From Cyclospora cayetanensis (taxonomy: Eukaryota; Apicomplexa; Conoidasida; Eucoccidiorida; Eimeriidae): DNA of 64,000 nucleotides. Positions 25,001 to 35,162 of this stretch are shown here, piece after piece. Position 1 is the first letter of the stretch; every line of letters begins with the position of its first letter. A program made the position numbers and the translations under genes. The DNA is taken from positions 124,001-188,000 of the forward strand of contig NW_020312303.1 in NCBI RefSeq assembly GCF_002999335.1. Direction: 5' to 3'. The notes under the pieces are model-generated. The model was not told the DNA's origin. It ran no database searches and saw nothing but the letters and a program-made list of their open reading frames with translations.

Positions 25001-26423
25001 CATCGGCTGGCTATCAGGTGCTGCAGCATGCGCCGTATTCCTCCAACAAAACTACATGCTTGCCAGCCTGCATGCTTGCTTCCATCTTGCTGGTGCTGCA
25101 CTTGCACGTACACTTGCTTCTGTACTTACACCTGCACATACATTTGCACTTATACCTGCACTTATACCTGTATTTACACCTGCACATACACCTGTATTTA
25201 CACCTGCACTTATACCTGTATTTACACCTGCTCCTGTACTTACACCTGCACATACATTTGCACTTATACCTGTATTTACACCTGCACTTATACCTGTATT
25301 TACACCTGCTCCTGTACTTACACCTGCACATACATTTGCACTTATACCTGCGCATACACTTGGACTTGCACCTGCACATGCGCTGCAGTTACAGCGCCTA
25401 TCGCGGTGACTTTGACGTGGAGTTTGACAATGAAGCGGAGCAGCTCGTGGCGGATCTGGATTTTTCTCCGAGCGAGACACCTCAGGAGCTCTTTTTGAAG
25501 GTGCAGTGTGTCGCATGCAGCACGTTGTGTCACATGGCAGCAGTGCATGTTGTTCAGCGAAGCACAGCCTGCGTAGAGCAGCGAAAAGGTCTCCTTCTTC
25601 AAGCGTGTGGTATGTGCGCTGTTGGTGCATGCAGCTGCGCGTCTTGGAAAGCTACAACTGCCGGCTAGATGAGCGGCTGTACAGAGGACGGACTGTGCTT
25701 CTTCGCGGCTGGAGCGATCCTCGACAGAGCAGCAAAGAGGCAAGTTGCCTGTGGTGGTTCGCTGCTGGAAGTGCTGTCTGAAAGGCACTGCATGCACAGG
25801 AATAGCGTGTACGTTGTTTTTTGACTCTGCGGCGAGCATTTTCACCGTCTCTTGGGGTTTTTTAGCGTCTAAAAACAGTCAACGGCTCGCTCGTGCTCCT
25901 GTTGTTGCTGCTGCTGTTTTTACCTCTGCAGAAGACTCGCTCTGCATGCGAAGCGTCGCTTGCCGAGCGACTTCGCCCGCTGCAGCGCTTCCATTCGGCA
26001 GCAGCGCATGCGGCGCTGCTGCGGCTGCTTTCCGTGCATGCAGAGGCTGCGACGAGGTGTGCTCTCCTCAGGGAGTGGCGGTCGTTGGGACTGAACACCC
26101 TTCAATCCGTACGAGTAAGTGGCTTTAAGGGTTCGTTTTTGCGGGAAAAAGGAGGGGGAAAGAGGGCAGAAGGTGAGACGAAGAACAAGAAAGAGGGGAG
26201 GAAGAAGGGGAGGGGGAGTAATTGCGCAGGCACAAGAATACGTTGGCGCTTAGGCCTTATTGGGGAGGCTTAGCGTGACGGCAGAAGAAAAAGTGCCTTG
26301 TTTAGAGAATTTCGAGCTTTTTCTTCCTTCCTGGATGCTCGTTCTCAGGCATATGAAGCAGAAAAGACGGCAAAAAAATCCCACATTACTGCAAATGCAT
26401 ATCTGGCAGCCGTCGTGCCGCGC

Positions 26424-26477
<54 letters not shown>

Positions 26478-27648
26478 GAGAGACACCTGTTCTCAGCAGA
26501 CACCACCCCAGCAATATCCCCCTACTGCCCCCTCAAAACGCATCCAGCAGCACTCCCAGCAGCTGGAGCAGCAGCAGCAGATGCTTCCTCAGCGAAAGAT
26601 GCATGCGATGCTGCTGCAGCCTCTACGCGGAGCAGCAGCACGCCTGAGCACAAAGAGCAGCCCAAACAGCAGCAGCTGGATGCAGCTCCTTCTGTACCTG
26701 CGCAACCCCACAGCAGCAGCAGCAGCATTACCACCAGCAGCAGCACTACCAGCAGCAGCAGCAGCAGCATTACCACCAGCAGCAGCACTACCAGCAGCAG
26801 CAGCAGCAGCAGTAGTGGTGACGAAGAGGTGTATTTGCAGCGAAAAGATGAAGAGTTTTGTAGATCGCTAAACATTCCCCCGCTGGTGTATTTGCTCTTG
26901 ACAACGGCCCTTGCCAAACAAATGACTATGACACCGACAACTTCCAGTGCCTCACGCAGTAAGCTGCTTCTGTTGCTGCTGCTGCTACTGATTGTTTTGC
27001 TGCCCGCATATCAATCGTAGTTTCTCAGTGTTGGCGCAAGTGCTCCTCTACTGATGCAGCACGAACTCCGGCTGCTGCTGCTGTTTCAGCTGACACAGCT
27101 GGAATAGCAAATGCATCGTATGTGTGTGTATGTGTGTATATGTGTATGTATGTATATATATGTGTGCATGTGTATATTTGTGTGTGAATATTTGCATGTG
27201 TATGTGTATATTTGTATGTATGTGTATCTGTGTGAAAATTTATGTATGTATACGTGTATTTATGTATGTATATGTGTATGTGTGTTTGTGTATGTGTATG
27301 TATGGATATGTGTATGTATGTATGGATGTGTGTATTTGTATGCGTGAGTATCTGTATGTATATGTGCATTTATATATGTATGTATATGTGTTTGTACCTA
27401 TGTATGTATATGTGTATGTGTGTATGTGTACGTATGTATGGATATGTGTATGTATGTATGGATGTGTGTATGTATGTATGGATGTGTGTATGTATGTGTA
27501 TATTTGTATACGTGTGTATCTGTGTGTGTAGCTCTATATGTGTAAAACGTGCGTATGTATCTATGGATATGTGCATGCATATGTTTGTATGTGTGTGCTA
27601 TGGGGCTTTTTTGTAGATCTGTGGAACTTTGACGTTCGGCTGAATGTT

Positions 27649-27708
<60 letters not shown>

Positions 27709-27843
27709 ACTCGCGATGCGGCAGCAGAGGCTCCAAGTACAGCGCGAAGGCTTCCGCCGTTGCAGCTGCGTGAGGCGCAGCATCAGCAGCATCAGCAGGA
27801 GCAGCAGCAATACGGCAGAGGCTTAACGCAGCAGCAAGGGGGA

Positions 27844-27893
<50 letters not shown>

Positions 27894-28502
27894 ATCACCG
27901 CTGCTGACGACAGTCGCAGCTCCCATGAAACGGAAGCAAGCAAATGCTGTCGAGCTAGCAGCTGCAGCAAGCAACAAAGAGCTGATGTACTTTGCTTGGC
28001 TAGCTTCCCAGCTGCCGAATGTGAAGGGGATCACGTACGATGCTGCCTCTGCAGCGTGGACTGTGCAGCTCAGCTCCTCAGATCTACCGCAGCAGTCACA
28101 AATCCAGCAGCAGCAACAGAAGCAGCAGCGAGAGGGGGAAGACGTGGGTGCGGCGAAACTCGCAGGCAGCAGCTCCCCTGCAGCGTCGTCTGTCACTGTG
28201 TCGTCTGCAACAGGTGCATCATCGAGCAATAGCAGCAGCAACTGCAGCAACGCGCAGTCTTTTAGTGTTGCTGTATACGGATTTGAGGGGGCTTGGCAGC
28301 GTGCATGCGCCATGAAAAAGGCAGCAGCAGCAGCAGCAGGACGGACTGACGTCGTTGCTGCAGTTCAAGCGGCTGCGGATGCTGCTGCAGCACTGTATGC
28401 GCATGCAGATCTCTCGGCAGAAGCAGCACAGAGCAGCAGCTATCCCCCCGGCTTGGCAGCAGCAGTGGACAGGGTAGTTACAGCAAGCGACCTCGCCACG
28501 AG

Positions 28503-28536
<34 letters not shown>

Positions 28537-28566
28537 GCGCGCATGCACAGCAGCTCTCTGCGGTAG
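21376..28566 (+). CDS. ADA2: transcriptional coactivator ADA2, with an AP2 domain encoded in its last exon
   Basis: Exons: 21376-22571, 22965 to ~23250, 23610-23693, 24254-24927, 25389-25500, 25635-25739, 25932-26114, 26349-26958 and 27617-28566; about 1400 residues. Exon 1 is Ala/Gln/Ser repeats. Exon 2 has a ZZ zinc finger (CCNTPVSLKEFRIQCGAC, VCLKCFCRGVETQNHLNSHP). Exon 3 starts the SANT domain (DWTADEEISLLEAVAKCG), finished in exon 4 (VAFRPKSRLQCEAHYFEVYV). Exons 5-7 carry the ADA2 core (YSAYRGDFDVEFDNEAEQL, ESYNCRLDERLYRG, REWRSLGLNTLQSVR). Exon 8 has a SWIRM-like motif (KDEEFCRSLNIPPLVYLLL). Exon 9 joins in phase (SASRN|LWNFDVRLNV) and holds an AP2 domain (LPNVKGITYDAASAAWTVQL, then SFSVAVYGFEGAWQRACAMK) with a ~65-residue Gln/Ser insertion. 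Known role: ADA2 is the GCN5-partner of SAGA-type histone acetyltransferase complexes. Weak points: the exon 2 donor has no phase-0 consensus GT, and exon 6 ends at a GC donor (GAG|GCAAGT). Exon 9 could be a separate gene. Confidence 0.85.
22705..22960. repeat. (ATGT)n-type satellite, ADA2 intron 1
   Basis: ATGTATGTATGT with inserted ATATGTCTATATGCATG blocks between exon 1 and the ZZ exon. Confidence 0.9.
23262..23545. repeat. GCTGTTGTTGCTTGTTAGTT minisatellite, ADA2 intron 2
   Basis: About seven copies of a ~37-43 bp unit containing TTGCTTGTTAGTTTGCTAGC between the ZZ and SANT exons. Where it begins obscures the exon 2 donor. Confidence 0.88.
23815..24165. repeat. [22 protein letters not shown] array, ADA2 intron 3
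   Basis: Imperfect 24-30 bp units of ACATCTATATATTTGTATAC type inside the SANT-domain intron. Confidence 0.88.
25085..25382. repeat. ACACCTGCACTTATACCTGT array, ADA2 intron 4
   Basis: CCTGCACTTATACCTGTATT and CCTGCACATACATTTGCACT units of about 24 bp between exons 4 and 5. Confidence 0.9.
27115..27600. repeat. GTATGTATGTGTATGTGTGT array, ADA2 intron 8
   Basis: TG/ATG-rich satellite between the SWIRM-encoding exon and the AP2-encoding exon. Its intron-like nature supports joining the two exons in one gene. Confidence 0.88.
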
Positions 28567-29315
28567 CCGATGGCGAGGATGCAGCAGCAGCGACGCTTAG
28601 AAAGTCTTCGCCGATGGAGATGGCTGGTGCTTTGCAGCAGCCTTCTCCATTCGCGCAGCCTCCAGCAGCAGCAGCAGCAGCGGCTGCTGCTGCTGCTGCT
28701 GCTGGCGGTAGTTTCTTCGGATCCTTCCTCCCTGCTGCTGCAGAGCAGCAGCAACGAGCAGCAGCCGCTGCAGCAGCAGCCGCTGCAGCAGCAGCAGCGC
28801 AGCAGCAGCAGCGTTTCGCAGCAGCAGCTGCTGCGGGGCAGCAGCTGTCGTTCAGTGTGCGTCAGCAGCTGCAGCAGCAGCAACTGCTCTTGCTGCAGCA
28901 ACAGTTACAGCAGCAACAGGCGCTGCTGCAAAAGCAGCAGCAGCAGCTGCGATCCCCACAAGAAGCAATCGCAGCGGGGGGAGTTAAGGGAACACAGAAG
29001 GATTTGCAGCAGCAGCAGCAGCAGCAGTTGCGGCAGCACCAGCCTTGGCTGATGCTGTCGCCAAATGCTTTCGCTGCCTCTCCCCAGCAGCAGTTGCTGC
29101 TGCACCCGTTGCTTCAGCTGCAGCAGCAGCACATGCTGCAGCAGCAACATATGCTGCGGCAGCAGCAGCACATGCTGCAGCAGCAAAACATGCTACGGCA
29201 GCAGCAGTGGAGGCAACAGCAGATCCTGCAGCAGCAGCAGCAGTCTGTACAGCAGCAGCAGTCTGTACAGCAGCAGCAGTCTGTACAGCAGGGGCAAGAC
29301 TCCGCTCAATCCTAG
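28503..29315 (+). pseudogene. possible frame-shifted Gln-rich continuation of the AP2 exon
   Basis: The AP2 frame stops at 28566, inside and just after a (GCA)n run (28505-28540). A second plus frame that passes through the same run without a stop reads GAHAQQLSAVADGEDAAAAT, then SPMEMAGALQQPSPFAQPP and a long Gln/Leu/Met-rich segment to a stop at 29315. Non-repeat peptide between the tracts suggests real coding. Either the repeat differs in length by one or two bases (biological indel or assembly error), an intron lies here, or it is a separate repeat-driven open frame. A third frame near 29290-29430 (RLRSILDADELAAAAVAALS) also looks non-random. Confidence 0.4.
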
Positions 29316-29825
29316 ATGCAGATGAATTGGCAGCAGCAGCAGTAGCAGCACTTAGCGTGAGACTAAGAAGTGGTGTGTTGCCGAGCAGCATGGCACGAGC
29401 ACAGAACGACCACGCGAGAGATTTCTGCACTGCTCTGTCTCTCTCTCTCGTCCTTTTCTTTTGTCGATCTTTGAAAGCGCAACTGCTTATGCCACTGCAT
29501 GTAAAACACGCCTTTCTCGTGAGGGATGGTGGTAATTTGTCTAGGCATGCAGCGGCAGGCTGGCAGCGAGAGAAGCAAGCTCCTCGAGAGGGCATATATG
29601 TGCAAGTTTCTCGAGAAAGTGCACATATATATGCGTGCATGCAGTCAAGTAGTGTGGCTCCTGTGGTGTTTAGCGGGGAGTCATTGTGCAGCAGCTACGT
29701 CTGCCACGCGCGATTCTAGCCAAGTGTCTGGAGAGATTCTAGCGGTGGGTGGCTGTGCCAATAGCAGACGCATGCATGGGCTTTCGTCTTGCGTTCTGGC
29801 AGCAGCAACGAAGCGGCAACTGGAT
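29316..29825. other. convergent intergenic region, ADA2-AP2 (+) / DeSI-PUB-UBA (-)
   Basis: Short shared 3' flank with palindromic CTCGAGA and CATATATG motifs around 29583-29634. No domain recognised. Confidence 0.5.
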
Positions 29826-30125
29826 TCACGCAACGAGTCGATCAATGGCAGCGTTTAGATTGCCACTGCATGCCTCTAGGGCCCTACATTGCAGCAGCCA
29901 CAGACACGTCGCAGAACCAGACATTTGTGGTGTATGTACACACACACTTACACACACAATAAATCTCGAGAGGCAGCCGCAGGCACGCGGAGCTGCTGCG
30001 CTGTCAACACACCCCAGCATCGTCGAACTGCCAACGCAGCAGCACTTACTCGATGTTTCTCTGAACGTCGGTAAAGCCCATGGCATGCAACTGCTGCAGC
30101 TGAAATGAATATCGCTGCTCTGGTG

Positions 30126-30157
<32 letters not shown>

Positions 30158-31780
30158 ACCTGTTGCTGTTGCTGAACTTGCTGCTGCTGCTGCATCTGCA
30201 TGAGAGATGCGGCTGCTGCTGCTGCTGCTGTTGCGAAGGCCCCTATTCCTGGAGAATCCGATGGTGGGGTTGTTGTTGCTGCGGATTCAGCAGCAGCATT
30301 CTGCGGGGTGAAGGCGGCAATAAAGCCGTCGAGCTCACGCAGCTGCTGCTGCAGCTGTTGGTGGACCCTTTCTTCGCTTTCCACATCGTACAAGGAGAAG
30401 TAGAGGAAATTTTCTGTCGTTGCGTGCTCCTGCTCGCCGTCGTCGGCTGTTGCTGGAGCTGGCTTGAACCCTATGAGCGCCAGTGCCTCTCTTCCACCTT
30501 GGATCCGCAAGACTTTGGAGCGGAGAATTTCATTCGACAAGTCGAGGCGGAGATGCTTCTGCTGCAGCTCGCTTTTCGGCTTATTGATATTGTTGATGAG
30601 CGTTTTGATCGCGAGCAGGAAGACGCGTTTGCTGCTGCTCACGATCGTTTGCGATGTGCAAACGTTGCGCAACACCTCTCCGAAGGGAGAAGGGGTGGCA
30701 GCAGCCTGCAGTCGCTCCTCTCGCAGCTGCCGATCAGTGCGCGTCTGCTGATTTCGCAGCTGAGCAGCAGTCCAGAGGGTTGACTGACCAGCAGCCATGG
30801 CGGCTTGTTGCTGCTGTTGCTGCTGCTGCTGCAGCATGGGCAGTAGCATGCGACCCACTGGAGTTTCCGCGATCTCTTGAACCTGATTCGTTATGTATTG
30901 CGGAAGGCTTTTGCCGAGCAGAAACTGGCAAAATTCTGCGCGAACAGCGCCGCAAGAGGAGCGTGCGAGCAGCGGCAGCCATCGGAGCTCTTGAAAGCAG
31001 CCAGCGAGGCTTGCTCGGCTGGCGGCAAACAAAGGCGCTCACGCAGCGTTGGTTGCGCCGTGCGAAGAGCGAAACGCAGACGCGTTCATGACGGGAAAAC
31101 AGAGGCTAACCTTGGGTAAAGTGATTGCAGTTGTTGTGCAGCAAGTCATAGGTGTCTGCCGTAAAACGCGGCGAAACCTCGTTGACGAAGCTGAGCAATT
31201 CCCACAAACACCCCAGTCGTGCAGGCACGCAATGCGCATACAGCAGACACCGCAACACGGAGGCAGCGGTGGTGCTTGCAGCTCAAGCCGCACGTCCCTA
31301 CCGCCGAATCTCCTCCAGTGTCTTTGTGGTGGTGCCGAGAGTCTCGATTTTCGAAGGTTTCATTTGGAAATTCGCTTCAATTTCCCACGGAACCATGGCT
31401 ATGATGCCCCCGCCTGCAGCAGTCACAGTTCACACGCCGACACCCCTGCCCGATGAGTGGCTCTGCCAGCATGGGAAACGAGGAATCTTGCACAATTATA
31501 AAATAAGAACGCACCGTAGAAGTACTCGAGCTCATTAATCTGAATTCCGCTGTGCCAGACGCCTTCAATGGGGCGACCCAACAGCATCGAGCCGAAGCGG
31601 GAAGCCCTGTACGTACACCGCAGCACACCATGCAACAAAGCGGCCGCGCTAGACTTCCCCCCGCCAGCCGGCAGTCCTTTTGGAAAGCTTATCTTCACTT
31701 CTGAACCGTAAGGCTCACATTCCTCTGCTGATATCGTAAACCCTCAGAATCACGGGAGTGCTGCCGCCGCCGCTCGCCAT
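29826..31780 (-). CDS. PPPDE (DeSI-type) cysteine isopeptidase with PUB and UBA domains
   Basis: Six exons: 31719-31780, 31515-31606, 31302-31413, 31111-31190, 30050-30935 and 29826-29883; 429 residues, all junctions in phase. Residues 9-150 form a PPPDE domain like human DESI1: VILRVYDISRGMASRFG, GRPIEGVWHSGI with catalytic His39, TYDLLHNNCNHFTQEF with catalytic Cys110, then FLLGKSLPQYITNQVQEIAE and TPVGRMLLPML. A PUB domain follows at about 204-275 (VFLLAIKTLINNINKPKSEL, LRLDLSNEILRSKVLRIQGG). A C-terminal UBA at about 385-429 (QRYSFQLQQLHAMGFTDV, ALEACSGNLNAAIDRLVA) is split by the last intron. Family knowledge: PPPDE enzymes remove SUMO or ubiquitin, PUB domains bind p97/CDC48, and UBA domains bind ubiquitin. 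The inference is a CDC48-linked deubiquitinase or deSUMOylase. Gln runs lie between domains. Confidence 0.92.
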
Positions 31781-32694
31781 CCTGGCTGCTAGGACTAAGA
31801 CTTGCTGCTGGCGTTCTGCCGAGTGCCACAGATGAATGCCGTAGATGCTGCTTCCGTTCGCGATGACGCGACTTGAACTGCCGCCGTTGCTGCCGGCTCT
31901 GCTGCGGTGCTGGAGGTCTGATGGGAGATAGGCAGCCGCAAGTGTTGCTGCTGGGCGCTGTGCAGCCGCTGCAAGTGCCCAGCTGCGGCCCCTAAATGCG
32001 TGGGTGGAAGAGTTTTAAAGAATTAACGAGGATTTTCATCGGGGCTGCGCTGACAGGAGGAGCAGGCAGCCCGCTTGTTTCGCTGTTACAGCCGCTGCAG
32101 CAGCGCACTGATGGTCGGCGGCGCATGCAATGTTGAGGCAGCTTTTTCCACTTGGCCAGTTGTCTTCACTGGTGGTAGGAGGAATAATGCAACGCTTCCC
32201 GCTAAAATACAGGATCTCCATGGATGCGTGCGTCGCATATGTTCATACATCCCACAGAGCAGGAAGTGCACGGCGCCAGAGCTCCTCATGGCTGCGTTGT
32301 GTAGCAGCAGCAGATTGAAGACAGCCGCGCGAGTCGCACACTCACACACACACACACGCGACTTGGTCACGCTGCTTGGACCTCTACACAGTAGAACTGT
32401 TCGATTACTGCAGCACAATTAGCTGCCTCTTCTGTCGCGAACTGCTCTCTGCGCAACACAAGTGCAGCAGAAACGACAACAGCAGCATGTGCCTGTTGGC
32501 ATCCATTTTAGAATTCGTGCTCCTGGCGCTGCTTCTTTCAGTACTGCTGCTGTTGCTGCCAATTCTTCTCATTTTCCCGCTGCTTATTGCCATGTGAGTC
32601 TCACACACAGCGCCAGTCTCTGCAATCCCATGCACGCCCAAGCCTTCCGTTCAAGTCGACAGCTTCCCTCCCTGCAAGCGCAGCAGCCGCAAGA
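31781..32694. other. divergent intergenic region with two unassigned small open frames
   Basis: Between the DeSI gene (-) and ATG12 (+). On plus, an ATG near 32488 opens a ~36-residue highly hydrophobic Leu-rich peptide that runs into a good donor (GCCAT|GTGAGT, 32595). On minus, overlapping frames at 32086-32640 read a signal-like MLLLSFLLHLCC and a segment ending HAPPTISALLQRL. Neither could be joined to a recognisable protein. The strands cannot both be coding here, so both are left as low-confidence candidates. A short (CA)n run is at 32338-32358. Confidence 0.3.
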
Positions 32695-34316
32695 ATGGCA
32701 GATGCACCAGAAGCCGCAGCCGCTGCAAGTGAGAACTCGCTGCTGACGCCGTCGTCGCCACATCACCCACCCTCTTTCTCCGAGACAGACTTCAAGCAGA
32801 CTGATGACGCCTGCAGCAGGCGCAGCAGCAGCAGCAACAGCCTGCAGCAACACAGCCCATGCAGCATCAGCGTGCCGCTCTTCAGTCCCCGCAGCAGCGA
32901 CGGCAGCGGCAGAAGCCGAAATCTTGGCAGCAGCAAGAGCAGCAGCAGCAAGAGCAGCGGCAGCGGCAGCAGGTCGGATAGCAGGGAGCTGGCGAGCAGC
33001 AGCAGAAGCAGCGCTTTCGAGCAACCTCAGCAGCATGACGAGCAGCGACTCCTACATGCATTGGATGAAGCTGAACGACTTGCAAGCCACACGCTAGACG
33101 CCATGCAAGAGAAGCACGACACGCCGCTGCAAGAAGGCGTTTCCGAGCATGGAAGACACCAGTGGCTGCCACCCCTGCAGCCTTCATGGAATCTTCTCGC
33201 GCATTTCCGCGCGCTTCGCAACTTCAAAGGCAAGGGTTTCAAAATGGAGAGGGTTTTATTTCATTGCATTCATTTTATTCGTTTCAAGTTTTGCTGCCTC
33301 ATGCATCATATGCGGTGCCTGTATGGACACTTGTTGTGTGGGCGCGTTTCAAGAGAAGACATGACTTCGGCGCGCGTGTGTAGAGGGTGGTGCATGTATG
33401 CATGCATAAATGCGTGCATAAATGCATACATGCATGCATAAATGCATACATGCATGTATTCTTTCATACGAAGCAGCCGCTAATCGTGAGCGCTCGTGCT
33501 GATCGCTGAGAAGGCATTTCCGAAGGATGCGTTAGAATATTCAGGATGTGGGATGCAATTTTTGCAGTTCGCGTTCATTTGACGGCAGTAGGAGAGGCTC
33601 CACGCCTGCGGCTTAGCGGCTTCATCGTGGATGGAGGCGAGCGCTTCGATGCCATCATCTCATTTTTGCAACGCGCGCTCAAGAGGAAAACGATAGTGGG
33701 CAACTGTTTGCTTATTCAGAAGTGTCATCATTGAAGGAGAAAAGGGGAAACTGGAAAAAGAGACAGTTGTTGCTGCGTCCGTGCAACTGTGCAAGTGCTG
33801 TCAACTCCCCTGCTGGCGGCAGCCGCACTTTGCAGCTGCCAGCATTGCGATGATACAACGCGAGCTCTTGCTCGCAGCGGTAGCCACTCTGCTGCTGCAG
33901 TAGCTGTTACCCCTCCTTCTCCCCTCTTGATTAGTTGGTGGTGATGTTTGCTGCCTCGGAAGCAGCGTCGTTGCCTGTATGCCAGGGTGCTCCTCTTGCC
34001 GCTGTCAAGAGTAACTCGCATGCTTTGAATTAGCGGAGCACGCATCGTCTTTCTCCCTGTTGCTGTCTGTGTGTGCGTTGCAGCACGTCTACTTGAATAG
34101 CTCCTTCAAACCGCAGCCGAACGAATATATAGCGGATCTCTATCAAGTCAGCTCTCCTGAGAATCTTTGAACCCAACCTGGTTTTCTCGAACCCTCGAAA
34201 AAAACTCTTGAACGAAGCTTAGCCATTAAGTCTTCTTGTGCGCCATGCGCCTGCTGCAGAAATTCGCCGTAGGCAACCGGCTGCTCATTGCGTACAGCTA
34301 CACGCCTGCCTTCTAA
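32695..34316 (+). CDS. ATG12: autophagy ubiquitin-like protein ATG12, lacking the C-terminal glycine
   Basis: Four exons: 32695-33229, 33568-33695, 34084-34146 and 34260-34316; 260 residues. The C-terminal third is the ATG12 ubiquitin-like fold: VRVHLTAVGEAPRLRLSGF, ERFDAIISFLQRALKRKTI, HVYLNSSFKPQPNEYIADLY, then KFAVGNRLLIAYSYTPAF and stop. Classical ATG12 ends in Trp-Gly for conjugation to ATG5; here the chain ends in Ala-Phe. In apicomplexans ATG12 is known to lack this glycine and to bind ATG5 without a covalent bond, supporting ATG8 lipidation for apicoplast inheritance. The N-terminal ~175 residues are Ser/Gln-rich with one helical stretch (HDEQRLLHALDEAERLASH). Exon 1 ends at a GC donor (AAAG|GCAAGG), chosen because it restores phase and gives KVRVHL as in the family. 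The exon 1 boundary is less certain than exons 2-4. Confidence 0.87.
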
Positions 34317-34856
34317 GCCGAGGCGGCAGCAGCGCAGATGCTGCAGCTTTTGCATGCGCACTGCTGCAGCTGCCAGGTGCTGCATTCGACGGCCTATATT
34401 AAGCGCCTTTCGAGCTAAGCAGACTCTACGAAGCACGCGCAAGCAATCCGCGTAAGAAAACACACCTACAAAAAGTTGCACACAGTTTCTCTAAAGCGCA
34501 ACCGTCATCGCGCTCAGAAAGCTTTGCGGGCGGCAGCCACTGTACTGCCAGAGAGATAGGCACCGTCTGCAGCTCTTTCATGACGGCAAAGGGAGGATGT
34601 AGCTCCTTGTCTCCCCGCCGCAGCACTGTGAACGGCAAGAGCGTGATGCCTGCTGGAATGAGGTTGTTGCGTGGGTAGGCTTCTAGTTGTACGGTTCAAA
34701 TAATCTAACTGCAGCGGCAGTATCTGCTGCACCTTTTGACTGCGCTTAAACCAGCCCCCACAGCACACCTCTGCGGGTTGTGACAGTCGAAATAGCATGC
34801 AGCGGCACCCAGGAAAACAACAATTCACGCACACACACACTACTGCCCCTTGCCGG
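34317..34856 (-). other. unassigned minus-strand open segments between ATG12 and uS11m
   Basis: Minus-strand frames read LFRLSQPAEVCCGGWFKRSQ (about 34800-34690), then a segment at 34680-34490 containing LLPFTVLRRGDKELHPPFAV and KELQTVPISLAVQWLPPAKL, then YADCLRVLRRVCLARKAL and a basic helix near 34460-34330. These look like non-repeat protein and could be exons of a small gene ending before or antisense to the last ATG12 exon. I recognise no family and could not fix a start, so no CDS is claimed. Confidence 0.35.
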
Positions 34857-35130
34857 CTAGACTCTCCGTCTTTTTCTAGGCTTTCTAGCGTTCAAACCAC
34901 ACGTAGGAAGCCTCGGGATGTGCGTCAGCTTCGTGACTTCAATCTTGTGCGAATGAAGTGCTCTAACCACGTCTGCTATCCTGCTGATCCGCCGAAAGCG
35001 GACCGACGTCGCAAAGACACCCAGACGCTTCATCTTTCGAGCAACGTTTTCACCGATCCGAAAGGCGCATGCGGACGACTGTTGGGCGCTTTTCCGCATG
35101 CCAACATTGCCTGAGCACATATATATATAC

Positions 35131-35162
<32 letters not shown>

